NCBI GenBank assembly: GCA_902796595.1
Contig: CADBPM010000079.1
Span: 1-32,175 of the forward strand
Direction of reading: 5' to 3'
DNA from: an uncultured Lachnospiraceae bacterium
GTDB lineage: Bacteria; Bacillota; Clostridia; Lachnospirales; Lachnospiraceae
DNA: 32,175 nt
Shown: in pieces, positions 8,480 to 16,279 of the stretch
Layout: each line of letters begins with the position of its first letter
Position numbering within the stretch: the first letter of the stretch is position 1
Notes under the pieces: model-generated
The model's database searches: none
What the model was told of the DNA's origin: nothing
What the model saw: only the letters and a program-made list of their open reading frames with translations
Made by a program: the position numbers and the translations under genes

Positions 8480-9052
8480 CTATTTTTCACCTTTGCACCA
8501 TTTTTCTTCAAGTCTCGCAAGAAGATCGAGATATTTTTTCTGAGTCCCTGCTTTTGTTGCAGCCGACTCAGTCTCCAATGTCGCCTTATTCATCTTTGAA
8601 AATTCATCCTCCGGAAGCATTCTCTCTGCAAAGCCATAAACTGCGATATTTTCCTTTGAAGTATGGTTTTCAAGAAGGTTTGCCCACCCCATGATACCGG
8701 AGATCACCTGAAGTTTATTCATTGTCGTAGGCTCATTTTTGTAGCGCCTTAAAGCACTTTCACAACTAAGCACATGACCTCTTCCAAGTTCATGCTCAAC
8801 CAGCATGCCATGTGTGATAAGATTCTCTGCAACCTTACCGAATTTTGCAACCATAACAGGGAAAAGAATCTTTTCTTCCTTTCCATGATGGTGCTTATCG
8901 CTGTAATTCCTGATAAAATCAATCTCGTCAGTAATGTCGGGAACAGGAACTTCTCCTCCTTCAAGAACATTGCAGCACATATTTCTTACTACTGCGATCA
9001 TTCTGTTGATATTAACGTGCTCTTCTTCCATAAGTGCTATAATATAATGCAT
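8480..9052 (-). CDS. Hemerythrin-like (HHE domain) protein
   Basis: This 190-residue protein has the four-helix hemerythrin cation-binding pattern. Candidate di-iron ligands are H12 (EEEH), H54-H56 with E59/E60 (KHHHGKEE), H81 and H87 (THGMLVEHE), and H130 with E134 (ENHTSKEN). Such domains bind O2 or NO, or act in iron-sulfur repair (ScdA/RIC type); the N-terminal CxxC module of RIC is absent here but sits in the neighbouring DUF1858 protein. It is the last gene of a four-gene unit headed by a Crp/Fnr regulator, starting 1 base after the previous stop. A role in nitrosative or oxygen stress is inferred from family and context. Confidence 0.85.
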   Translation of the reverse strand: MHYIIALMEEEHVNINRMIAVVRNMCCNVLEGGEVPVPDITDEIDFIRNYSDKHHHGKEEKILFPVMVAKFGKVAENLITHGMLVEHELGRGHVLSCESALRRYKNEPTTMNKLQVISGIMGWANLLENHTSKENIAVYGFAERMLPEDEFSKMNKATLETESAATKAGTQKKYLDLLARLEEKWCKGEK

Positions 9053-9053
9053 A

Positions 9054-9626
9054 TCAGACCCTCTTTATGATATAAGTCATATCGTTGTTATCAAGTACAA
9101 ATCCGGACTGCCTTATAGCTCCATTTGCGGCGGCTTTTCTCAAAATATAATAATTTGCAACGTCGCCTTCCATAGCATTCCATGAGTCACCGTGAATATC
9201 CTCCACAAGTGAGAAAACGACCTCATCCTCACTCTGGTCTAAAATAACACTGACTCTGTCGCAAGGCATTCCGTTTAAGAGAAGATCATCCAGTGCCTTA
9301 TATGCATCTATAGCGCTTGAAACACTGGCGGCATGCTTTTCACCTGTCCTGCGTGCAACCTTCTCCATTTCTTTCATGGAAATACCGGAATTTAAAAGCT
9401 CCGTCACAAGTCCGGCATTTCTTTCTTCTGCATCATGGATCATCTTCTGAAGCGAACCATGTATATTGGCTGTATCAACAGCCTGCTCAAGTGGGACAAG
9501 ATTTCTTACATACCTGTCACTCTTTCCTTCATTTGGAAACTGTTCTGCTATGGCAGAAGTTATCTCCTCCTGAAATCTGATCTTATTATATAACCAGTAA
9601 TGAATAGGTCCCAGTACTAAACTCAT
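9054..9626 (-). CDS. Unrecognised protein of the hemerythrin/DUF1858 unit
   Basis: I do not recognise this 190-residue protein with confidence. It is soluble, with no signal peptide or membrane segment. It begins with an amphipathic, aromatic-rich stretch (GPIHYWLYNKI), has a helical middle rich in Glu and Lys (about 60-115), and a C-terminal alpha/beta-looking part with a single Cys in GMPCDR and a VEDIHGDSW stretch. It is tightly packed between the DUF1858 gene (12-base gap, AGAGGAGA site) and the hemerythrin gene (1-base gap), so it is almost certainly co-expressed and probably acts with them. A distant link to small alpha/beta hydrolase-like families was considered but not supported. Confidence 0.7.
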   Translation of the reverse strand: MSLVLGPIHYWLYNKIRFQEEITSAIAEQFPNEGKSDRYVRNLVPLEQAVDTANIHGSLQKMIHDAEERNAGLVTELLNSGISMKEMEKVARRTGEKHAASVSSAIDAYKALDDLLLNGMPCDRVSVILDQSEDEVVFSLVEDIHGDSWNAMEGDVANYYILRKAAANGAIRQSGFVLDNNDMTYIIKRV

Positions 9627-9638
9627 TCTTCTCTCCTC

Positions 9639-9887
9639 TCAGACGCCTGCAAGTTTCTTATTTAATGCAGCCACAACAGCTTCCGGATCAAGTCCATGCA
9701 CCATTGCCGCATCGTTAAGTGATTCCATCTGTGAGGCAGGACATCCTACACAATGCATACCGACTTCCATAAGTGTATCCAAAAGTTCAGGATGTTCATT
9801 TACAAGATTTCCGACAAGAATATCTCCTGTTACGCTCTTATTATCTTTGTTGAATTCTTTTTCAAGATCGAGTTCTCCGATTGACAT
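9639..9887 (-). CDS. DUF1858 domain protein (redox disulfide)
   Basis: This 82-residue protein consists almost entirely of the DUF1858 fold, known as the hybrid-cluster-protein-associated redox disulfide domain. The CxxC pair is C46/C49 in GMHCVGCPAS. Small proteins of this type accompany hybrid cluster proteins, hemerythrins and RIC-type repair proteins, where the disulfide is thought to handle NO or sulfur chemistry. The start has GGAGGG 5 bases upstream. The 62-base gap to the regulator gene upstream is almost filled by a long inverted repeat and a possible internal promoter. Confidence 0.85.
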   Translation of the reverse strand: MSIGELDLEKEFNKDNKSVTGDILVGNLVNEHPELLDTLMEVGMHCVGCPASQMESLNDAAMVHGLDPEAVVAALNKKLAGV

Positions 9888-9896
9888 AATCCCTCC

Positions 9897-9956
9897 AACA
9901 TAAACATATTTGTATACTATCAGGCATTTTAACCTGAATACAAATATCTTTATGTT
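9897..9956. repeat. 24-bp imperfect inverted repeat between the regulator gene and the DUF1858 gene
   Basis: Arms 9897-9924 and 9933-9956 pair over AACATAAA, ATATTTGTAT and TCAGG, with one mismatch and a 4-base bulge, around an 8-base loop. The right arm overlaps the regulator's stop codon and the left arm abuts the DUF1858 ribosome binding site. It could be an attenuator, a protein-binding site or both. Confidence 0.7.
9914..9943 (-). promoter_or_regulatory. Possible internal promoter for the DUF1858-hemerythrin genes
   Basis: On the minus strand, TTGTAT (9943-9938), an 18-base spacer and TAGTAT (9919-9914), lying wholly inside the inverted repeat. Confidence 0.35.
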
Positions 9957-10633
9957 GCAGAAGCGACAAGTATACGAAAAGTATCTTTTTGATAATCGAT
10001 TATGCCCTCTTTTTTCATATTGGAAAGCTCTCTCATCATAGCTGACCTGTTCACCGAAAGGAAACCCGCCATCGCAGTCTTTGTGATGGGTAAAGTTACA
10101 TATCTTGAATCTTGCTGCTCAGCTAAAAGAGAAAGGTAAGCTAAGATCTTTTCCCTTATGGTTGTCTTTGACTGGATAACTATCTTTTCAAGAAGCATTT
10201 CATTTTTACGCCCAAGCAGATTGAAAAAATTTGTAGTAAGAACATTGTGAAATGCACAGCCATTCGGACAGGTATGAATAAGATTGTTTACTGCGAGAAA
10301 AAGAACTCTCGTCGGTGAACCTGCTATAAATGTAACTCTACACTCCCTTTCCTTCCTGACTGCAAAGGTTTCTCCAAAAAGCTCCCCTGTTGTCATGTAT
10401 GATAGCATGGTCTGATTTCCATAAATATCATCCTTCATCATAAGAACGCTTCCGGAAAGAATTATACCTAAATAAGATATTTCCTCCGCCTCAAGAAAAA
10501 TAACATCATCTTTCCTGTACTGTTCTTCAAAACTTCTGGTGCAATATAACAGATTGTTGAGGTTTTCCAGTGAAATCCCTGCAAAAAGCGGTATATTGCT
10601 TAATTCCTTAGCTCTGTTCTTTATTGATGTCAT
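9950..10633 (-). CDS. Crp/Fnr-family transcriptional regulator
   Basis: This 227-residue protein has an N-terminal cyclic-nucleotide-binding-like beta-roll (about 15-120; SGSVLMMKDD, GELFGETFAV), a long dimer helix and a C-terminal winged helix-turn-helix (about 185-215; MAGFLSVNRSAMMRELSNM). Four cysteines are present: C31, C98 and the pair in HTCPNGCAFH. These could hold a redox or iron-sulfur sensor, but the spacing does not match classical FNR, so this is inference. It heads the hemerythrin unit and has a strong promoter at 10704-10732. Context suggests it senses O2, NO or redox state and controls its own unit. Confidence 0.88.
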   Translation of the reverse strand: MTSIKNRAKELSNIPLFAGISLENLNNLLYCTRSFEEQYRKDDVIFLEAEEISYLGIILSGSVLMMKDDIYGNQTMLSYMTTGELFGETFAVRKERECRVTFIAGSPTRVLFLAVNNLIHTCPNGCAFHNVLTTNFFNLLGRKNEMLLEKIVIQSKTTIREKILAYLSLLAEQQDSRYVTLPITKTAMAGFLSVNRSAMMRELSNMKKEGIIDYQKDTFRILVASAT

Positions 10634-10703
10634 TCCAACTCCTGATTACCATAGCCACGCATCTTTATTGTGGACTTTGCCATTTACACATTGCTGTATT
10701 TAG

Positions 10704-10732
10704 ATTATACTACTATGTGTTGCAAATGTCAC
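10704..10732 (-). promoter_or_regulatory. Promoter of the Crp/Fnr-hemerythrin unit
   Basis: On the minus strand, GTGACA (10732-10727), a 17-base spacer and a perfect TATAAT (10709-10704). The leader to the start codon is about 65 bases. Confidence 0.7.
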
Positions 10733-10798
10733 GTTTTTAATCTGCTTTTATTCTAAAAAATCAGTGATTAAAGAGTTTTAAGTACCATACCTTATTCG

Positions 10799-10827
10799 TT
10801 GAATTAGTCTGCAATTCATGTTAAAAT
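10799..10827 (+). promoter_or_regulatory. Promoter of the sensor diguanylate cyclase gene
   Basis: TTGAAT (10799-10804), a 17-base spacer and TAAAAT (10822-10827), 28 bases before an AGGGGTGG ribosome binding site. Confidence 0.65.
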
Positions 10828-10855
10828 AATTAGAATATGTTTATAGGGGTGGATT

Positions 10856-13546
10856 ATGGCTTTTATTAAAAATTTTTATAAAAAATACCTGCTTAATCTC
10901 TTTATTTTGACTACTATACTTTTTTGTCTTATAACAGCCTCCTTTACAAATACCGTAAAGGGGGCTGAAAAGTATGCGAATCCCACTTTGGCTGGAAATC
11001 TTGACATCCTTATGGACATTCCCTCATCTATAATAACGCCTTATATAAATACCTTCATGGAAAAATATCCGAAGGTAAGTATAAAATATGAATACTGTTC
11101 TGCTCCCGAAACCATGACAGAGATTATCCGATCCGGCAGGGACTTTCCTGATATTATAAGTTTGCCTGAAAATATCGACAGCAGTGAATATTATTCTTAT
11201 TTTCTTAAATATGGTGATCTTAACGTGATGCAACAAAAATATAAATACATGAGTCTTGCGGCAATAGATGGAAATAGTGTCTATGGTATGCCGGCATACG
11301 CTGTAGTATCAGGTTTTATCTACAATAAAAAAGTTTTCGATAAAGCAGGGATCAAGGCACTGCCACAGACACCTAACGAATTTTTGGATGCTCTTCGCGC
11401 AATTTCATTGAATACTGATGCAACTCCAATGTATGTCAATTTTACAAATGATAAATGTTTAAAATACTGGAGTTACTTCCCATTCATCGAAATGACAGGA
11501 GACCCTGAATATAAATATAACACTTTCCTGTATACCAGAAACCCTTTTTCTGAGGGTCAGAACATTTATTCAGTTTACAATATTCTTTTTCAGGCAGTTA
11601 AAAAAGGGTATACAGAAAGGACGCTTGATAACGGCAGTATACATGAGGCTGCATATCTGCTTAATTATGAAAAGATCGGCTGTATGGCAGGCGGAACAGA
11701 CCTCCTTGAAACTGTGCTGAACTCCAATCATTACAACTCAAATATAGGCTTTATGCCCTTTCCTAACTTTGTAAATGGAAAACAATACAGCACAATTTTT
11801 TCAGGCCCAAAATATGCCATAAATTCAAAGACAGATAACCCTGATACTGCCAAGGCATTTATTAAATTTATGCTTGATGAATCAGGGCTTGCCGAAAATA
11901 CAAAGAATGTTTCCTTAAAAAAGGGAAGTCATGTTGACAATTTTTTTCAGGATTTTTCAAATACGGTCATAACAAGTTCCTACACACCAGGCAAAGAGGC
12001 TGCAGCGGCATACGACAGTTTTATATCTGCTGTGAACTTTGAAAGCCCTGCTTTTATAAGGAAGATTGCACTTTCAGCTCTGAAATTGGAGAAGAAAACA
12101 TTTATTCAGATCATGAACGACGCAAACCTTGCATGGGAAAGCAAACGTTCTCCTGAATATGCACCTACCAAAATAAGCTCAGAGAAAGCAATCCTTGCCG
12201 ATACATCAACAACTTCTGCACTTAAAGTTTCTCTTTCCAAGTCAGAACTGAATTATATCTATTCACATCCTATAATCAAGGTTGCTTATGTTGATGGTAA
12301 TAAACCTTATATTTATAAGGAAAATGGGATTATAAAGGGGCTTACTGTCGATATCCTTGCAATGATCGAAAAGGAAACAGGGATTGGCTTTCACTTCACC
12401 GAGTATAAAAACAGGACTCAGGCTGTAAACGCCTTGAGTCAGGGTTATGCCGATATGACTGTTTACGAGCCTGACAAGATGAAAGTTAAAAGGCAAACCA
12501 ATTCCTACAATGGATATACTCTCATGCTGATTCATGGAAACAAATTCAGCCATTTCAACATAAAAAACAGTACCGAAGTAAGAGTAAACGGTCAGACTTA
12601 TTTCTATGATAGTGGAGTTCACAAAACAATATATGCTGACAATCCAAAGGATGCAGTTCAGTTTATTTATGAAGGCAAGGCTGACTACGTTTTACTTAAC
12701 GGATATATCGGAAGTTGCTTGCTGTCAGGCATAGGCTCAGGTATGCTTGTTTCCGAACCTGTAAGCATGTCGGGAGAAGTAAGCTTTGGCGTTTCAAGCC
12801 ATGCCTCTCCTGTACTTCTATCCATTTTAAATAAATACCTTGCGGCAATGCCAAAAACATATATAGAAAGTCTTCTTCTTACAAATATGGAAGTCCTAAA
12901 GGGCTTTTCACTGATACAGCATCTAAGCAGACATCCGCTGCAAATGCTTATCATTACTCTTATCTTTATGAGCTTTATTATAAGTATTGTACTGCTGGTC
13001 GCTTTTTTACTTATCAGGGCATCTAAATACAGAGCAGAGCATGACCCTCTCACCGGTATCTACAACAGGGACGGTCTTCAGGCATATCTGACGCGGGTAT
13101 TAAAACACGAAGATATTACAAAGATGGCTTTCTTCATACTTGATCTTGATAACTTTAAAAGTGTAAATGATACGCTGGGGCATGGTGGCGGCGATGCTGT
13201 GCTTTCATATCTTGCAGAAGTCCTTAATCAGTTCAATGATGCACACTGGATTCCTGCAAGAATAGGCGGTGATGAATTTGTCGTGATTTCATGCAATCAG
13301 AATGAGCTTTTTCTAAGAAGACGCATTGAGCATGTAATCAGACAAATGGACAGGGAATTTCCTTTTGAAGGAAATACACATCATATTTCCTCGTCCTGTG
13401 GCGGAGTTCTTTATAACAGACAGATTAACTTTGAAGAAGGCTACAAGGCCGCAGATGAAGTCCTTTATAAGAAAAAGAAGGCTGGAAAGAACGGATATTA
13501 TTTAGTCCTTGATGAAACGCCAAGAAAAAGAGAGAAGACACTGTAA
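10856..13546 (+). CDS. Membrane diguanylate cyclase with two solute-binding sensor domains
   Basis: This 896-residue protein begins with a signal-anchor helix (about 12-35). A family 1 solute-binding-protein-like domain follows (about 45-430; note the VSGFIYNKKVFDKAG stretch typical of sugar-binding proteins). A second, family 3 (amino-acid type) binding domain follows at about 470-690, opening IIKVAYVDGNKPYIY. A transmembrane helix (about 696-722) leads to a C-terminal GGDEF domain (about 730-885) with intact active site RIGGDEF, GGDEF at 804-808. The RxxD inhibitory site upstream of GGDEF is absent (DAHW at that position), so product feedback is unlikely. Extracellular ligand binding would control c-di-GMP synthesis inside. 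It is monocistronic, with its own promoter and a strong terminator. Confidence 0.9.
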   Translation: MAFIKNFYKKYLLNLFILTTILFCLITASFTNTVKGAEKYANPTLAGNLDILMDIPSSIITPYINTFMEKYPKVSIKYEYCSAPETMTEIIRSGRDFPDIISLPENIDSSEYYSYFLKYGDLNVMQQKYKYMSLAAIDGNSVYGMPAYAVVSGFIYNKKVFDKAGIKALPQTPNEFLDALRAISLNTDATPMYVNFTNDKCLKYWSYFPFIEMTGDPEYKYNTFLYTRNPFSEGQNIYSVYNILFQAVKKGYTERTLDNGSIHEAAYLLNYEKIGCMAGGTDLLETVLNSNHYNSNIGFMPFPNFVNGKQYSTIFSGPKYAINSKTDNPDTAKAFIKFMLDESGLAENTKNVSLKKGSHVDNFFQDFSNTVITSSYTPGKEAAAAYDSFISAVNFESPAFIRKIALSALKLEKKTFIQIMNDANLAWESKRSPEYAPTKISSEKAILADTSTTSALKVSLSKSELNYIYSHPIIKVAYVDGNKPYIYKENGIIKGLTVDILAMIEKETGIGFHFTEYKNRTQAVNALSQGYADMTVYEPDKMKVKRQTNSYNGYTLMLIHGNKFSHFNIKNSTEVRVNGQTYFYDSGVHKTIYADNPKDAVQFIYEGKADYVLLNGYIGSCLLSGIGSGMLVSEPVSMSGEVSFGVSSHASPVLLSILNKYLAAMPKTYIESLLLTNMEVLKGFSLIQHLSRHPLQMLIITLIFMSFIISIVLLVAFLLIRASKYRAEHDPLTGIYNRDGLQAYLTRVLKHEDITKMAFFILDLDNFKSVNDTLGHGGGDAVLSYLAEVLNQFNDAHWIPARIGGDEFVVISCNQNELFLRRRIEHVIRQMDREFPFEGNTHHISSSCGGVLYNRQINFEEGYKAADEVLYKKKKAGKNGYYLVLDETPRKREKTL

Positions 13547-13551
13547 AACCC

Positions 13552-13588
13552 AAAAATCCTCTGCAAACAATTTGCAGAGGATTTTTTT
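13552..13588. terminator. Strong bidirectional terminator
   Basis: A 16-bp stem (13552-13567 with 13571-13586) with a CAA loop runs into seven T on the plus strand and AAAAA on the other side. It separates the convergent diguanylate cyclase gene and the large minus-strand operon, and ends both. Confidence 0.9.
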
Positions 13589-13589
13589 A

Positions 13590-14549
13590 TTAAAGATCAA
13601 GCTGCTTGATGATTTCCTTAAGAGCATCTGCAGAAGCATGAAGCTGCTTGTTTTCTTCTTCGCTTATAGGCATTGGTATTCTTGCCTTAACGCCGTTAGG
13701 TCCGATAACTGTGTGAACAGAAAGGCAAACATCATCTATACCATACTCACCATGCATCATGGTTGAGCAGCATGTTATAGAATCGTATGCTGATGTAAGC
13801 ATAGCAACAATGTTCATAACTGAAGCAGCTATGCCATAGAAGGTTGCACCCTTGTCAGCTATGATCGTACCACCTGACTTCTTAACATAGTTGATTGTTT
13901 CTTCCTTATTGATATCAGCAACCTCAAGACCGTTCTTGCGGGCAAGCTCGATATATTCGTCTACACTTACACCTGAGATAGTGCATGCTGACCAAGGAAT
14001 AAATGAAGAATCACCATGCTCACCAAATACATAGGCATGTACATTCTTCTGAGCTATATTAAGCTGATCTGCAAGTGTATACTTAAGTCTTGCAGTATCA
14101 AGAGAAGTACCTGTACCAAGAATCTGATTTTCAGGTATTCCTGATTCCTTCATAAATACATAGGTAAGGATATCGACAGGATTGCTTACGATTACATAAA
14201 TAGCATTTGGAGCAACCTTTGCGATCTGAGGAGCAATGCTCTTTATTATACCTACATTTGTTCTTGTAAGATCAAGTCTGGTCTGACCTGGCTTTCTGCC
14301 GATACCACTTGTGATGATAACGATATCAGAATCCTTGGCATCATCATAAGAGCCGTTTACAATACGGATAGGATCACGGAAGCTTGTTGCCTGAGCAATA
14401 TCAAGAGCCTCACCTGCTGCCTTCTTCTCATTTACATCGATAAGAAGTATTTCAGCTGCATGACTTCTCTGTGAAAGAGAATAAGCAATTGTTGCACCTA
14501 CAGAACCAGCACCGATTATAGTTATCTTTCTTCCTGTTTTTGTTTCCAT
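13590..14549 (-). CDS. LDH/MDH-family 2-hydroxyacid dehydrogenase, probably malate dehydrogenase
   Basis: This 319-residue protein has an N-terminal Rossmann motif (GAGSVGAT, 13-20; D38 favours NAD), the catalytic His in GEHGDS and the substrate Arg in KPGQTR (R91). Overall similarity is to L-lactate dehydrogenases, and automatic annotation would call it ldh. However, the specificity residue equivalent to Gln102 of LDH is Arg (R85, in GIGRKPG). That is the malate dehydrogenase state; Q102R converts Bacillus LDH to MDH. It is the last gene of an operon encoding fumarase and fumarate reductase, which also fits oxaloacetate/malate. It follows a GC-rich hairpin and ends at a strong terminator. 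Lactate activity cannot be excluded. Confidence 0.85.
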   Translation of the reverse strand: METKTGRKITIIGAGSVGATIAYSLSQRSHAAEILLIDVNEKKAAGEALDIAQATSFRDPIRIVNGSYDDAKDSDIVIITSGIGRKPGQTRLDLTRTNVGIIKSIAPQIAKVAPNAIYVIVSNPVDILTYVFMKESGIPENQILGTGTSLDTARLKYTLADQLNIAQKNVHAYVFGEHGDSSFIPWSACTISGVSVDEYIELARKNGLEVADINKEETINYVKKSGGTIIADKGATFYGIAASVMNIVAMLTSAYDSITCCSTMMHGEYGIDDVCLSVHTVIGPNGVKARIPMPISEEENKQLHASADALKEIIKQLDL

Positions 14550-14576
14550 TTTATTCTTCCTTTTATCTATATATTA

Positions 14577-14605
14577 CCCCTGGGTGGCTTTTAAGCCGCC
14601 CGGGG
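14577..14605. repeat. GC-rich intercistronic hairpin before the dehydrogenase gene
   Basis: Bases 14577-14590 pair with 14593-14605 (one bulged T, one G-U) to give a 13-bp stem. The T-run needed for full termination on the minus strand is weak. It may partly terminate, or protect the upstream message. Confidence 0.55.
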
Positions 14606-14636
14606 AAACTGCACATGATAAAGAATCACTCAAATA

Positions 14637-16265
14637 TTACTGGATCATTGGTCCATCGTAAACATTTCTATCTTTGTTTACATAGTTTGGAAGAAGCTTT
14701 GGAGAAACCTTATCTGTGTTAAGACCAGCCTTCTCAAGTTCCTTCTCAAATTCATCAACATGAGCAAGTGAAAGCTTCTTGTCGCCCTTAACGCTAAGAG
14801 CCTTACGTCCTGCAGCACGACCAGCATCACGACCAAATACGATAACATCGAGAAGTGAATTACCCATAAGACGGTTTCTTCCATGAACGCCTCCGGTAAC
14901 CTCTCCTGCTGCATAAAGGTTCTCTACGCTTGTCTGGCAATCTGTGTCGATATCAAGACCACCGTTCTGGTAATGAAGTGTAGGATAAACAAGGATTGGT
15001 TCCTTTGTCATATCGATGCCGCGCTTAGCAAACATTCTGTACATGGCAGGGATTCTTGCCTTGATCGTTCCTTCACCATTCTTAAGATCGATCATAGGAG
15101 AATCAAGCCATACTGCCTTGCCGCGTCCTGTATCTACGCCCTTGCCTCTGTCGCCTGTTTCACGAATGATAGCAGCTGCTTCAACATCTCTTGTTTCAAG
15201 AGGGTGAACGAATACTGTACCATCACAGTTGACAAGCTTTGCACCAAGAGAACGAACCTTCTCTGTAACAAGTGCACCAAAAATCTGCTCTGGGTAAGCT
15301 GCACCTGTAGGATGATACTGAAGTGTCTCCTGATAAAGAAGCTTTGCTCCAGCTCTGTAGCCAAGTACAAGACCATCAGCTGTAGCACCATAGTGGTTTG
15401 ATGTAGGGAAGCCCTGATAATGCATTCTTCCTGCACCACCGGTAGCTATAATAACTGTCTTTGCACGAACAACGATAAGTTCCTTTGTTTCCATGTTCAT
15501 GAAAACAGCCCCGGCTGCCTTGCCATCTTCATCCTTGATTATTTCGATAGCAGCAGTAAAGTCCATGATAGGGATCTTGCGGTTAAGTACTTCATCACGA
15601 AGTGTACGCATAATCTCCATGCCGGTATAATCGCGTGCAGCATGCATTCTCTTTCTTGATGTACCACCGCCGTGAACGGTAGCCATGGTTCCATCTTCTG
15701 CCTTATCGAACTCTACACCAAGTTCGTTGAGCCACTTGATATCCTCAGGAGCTTCTGTAACAAGCTTATATACAAGCTCCTTCTTAGCTGCGAAATGTCC
15801 GCCACCGTATGCATCAAGGAAATGCTGAGCAGGGCTGTCGTTTTCCTTATCAGCAGCCTGAATACCACCTTCAGCCATCATTGTATTGGCATCACCAGGA
15901 CGAAGCTTTGTGCAGATAAGAACCTTTGCACCAGCCTCATCAGCCTCGATAGCTGCTGAACAGCCAGCACCGCCGGCACCGATTATAAGTACATCTGTCT
16001 CATAATTCGGATGAAGAAGATCCACATCACTTGCATGTACTCTTGCATGAGCCTGAAGCATTGCAGCAAGCTCATGAGGAGCTTTTTCTCCTGCATTCTT
16101 ACCAATAACAAGTTCCTCGAACTGTTCTTCTCTGTAGTCAGGATGATACTGACGAAGAAGTGCGTCCTTTTCCTCAGCTGTCATACGGGTTGGCTCCATT
16201 GCCGCATTTTCAGCTCTCTTAGCTTCTACCTTGCGAAGTGATTCCTGAAATTGTTCCGGATACAT
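14637..16265 (-). CDS. frdA: Soluble fumarate reductase flavoprotein subunit (TfrA/FrdA-like)
   Basis: This 542-residue member of the fumarate reductase/succinate dehydrogenase flavoprotein family has its FAD motif GAGGAG at 96-101, after an unusual N-terminal extension of about 90 residues. Active-site features are present: HPTG (318-321), R359 in TRDVEAA (proton shuttle position), H431 in LHYQNGG and R464 in HGRNRLMGNSLLD. The His that binds FAD covalently in membrane enzymes is Asn (N127, in ANTMMAEGG), so FAD should be non-covalent, as in thiol:fumarate reductase TfrA and L-aspartate oxidase. It follows the iron-sulfur subunit by 14 bases with a GGGGAGG site. No frdC/frdD membrane anchors are present. 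Fumarate reduction to succinate is inferred; aspartate oxidase is the alternative, made unlikely by context. Confidence 0.88.
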   Translation of the reverse strand: MYPEQFQESLRKVEAKRAENAAMEPTRMTAEEKDALLRQYHPDYREEQFEELVIGKNAGEKAPHELAAMLQAHARVHASDVDLLHPNYETDVLIIGAGGAGCSAAIEADEAGAKVLICTKLRPGDANTMMAEGGIQAADKENDSPAQHFLDAYGGGHFAAKKELVYKLVTEAPEDIKWLNELGVEFDKAEDGTMATVHGGGTSRKRMHAARDYTGMEIMRTLRDEVLNRKIPIMDFTAAIEIIKDEDGKAAGAVFMNMETKELIVVRAKTVIIATGGAGRMHYQGFPTSNHYGATADGLVLGYRAGAKLLYQETLQYHPTGAAYPEQIFGALVTEKVRSLGAKLVNCDGTVFVHPLETRDVEAAAIIRETGDRGKGVDTGRGKAVWLDSPMIDLKNGEGTIKARIPAMYRMFAKRGIDMTKEPILVYPTLHYQNGGLDIDTDCQTSVENLYAAGEVTGGVHGRNRLMGNSLLDVIVFGRDAGRAAGRKALSVKGDKKLSLAHVDEFEKELEKAGLNTDKVSPKLLPNYVNKDRNVYDGPMIQ

Positions 16266-16279
16266 AATTTTGCCTCCCC

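Noticed and set aside
9950..10633. Classical oxygen-sensing FNR
   Set aside because: The four cysteines do not have the FNR N-terminal spacing, so only the general Crp/Fnr family can be claimed.
14883..15959. Several plus-strand frames of 80-170 codons opposite frdA
   Set aside because: They have no ribosome binding sites, show shadow-type composition and lie opposite a gene with clear family motifs.
14637..16265. L-aspartate oxidase (NadB)
   Set aside because: The flavoprotein shares the fold and non-covalent FAD pattern, but it is paired with an FrdB subunit, and no nadA or nadC is nearby.
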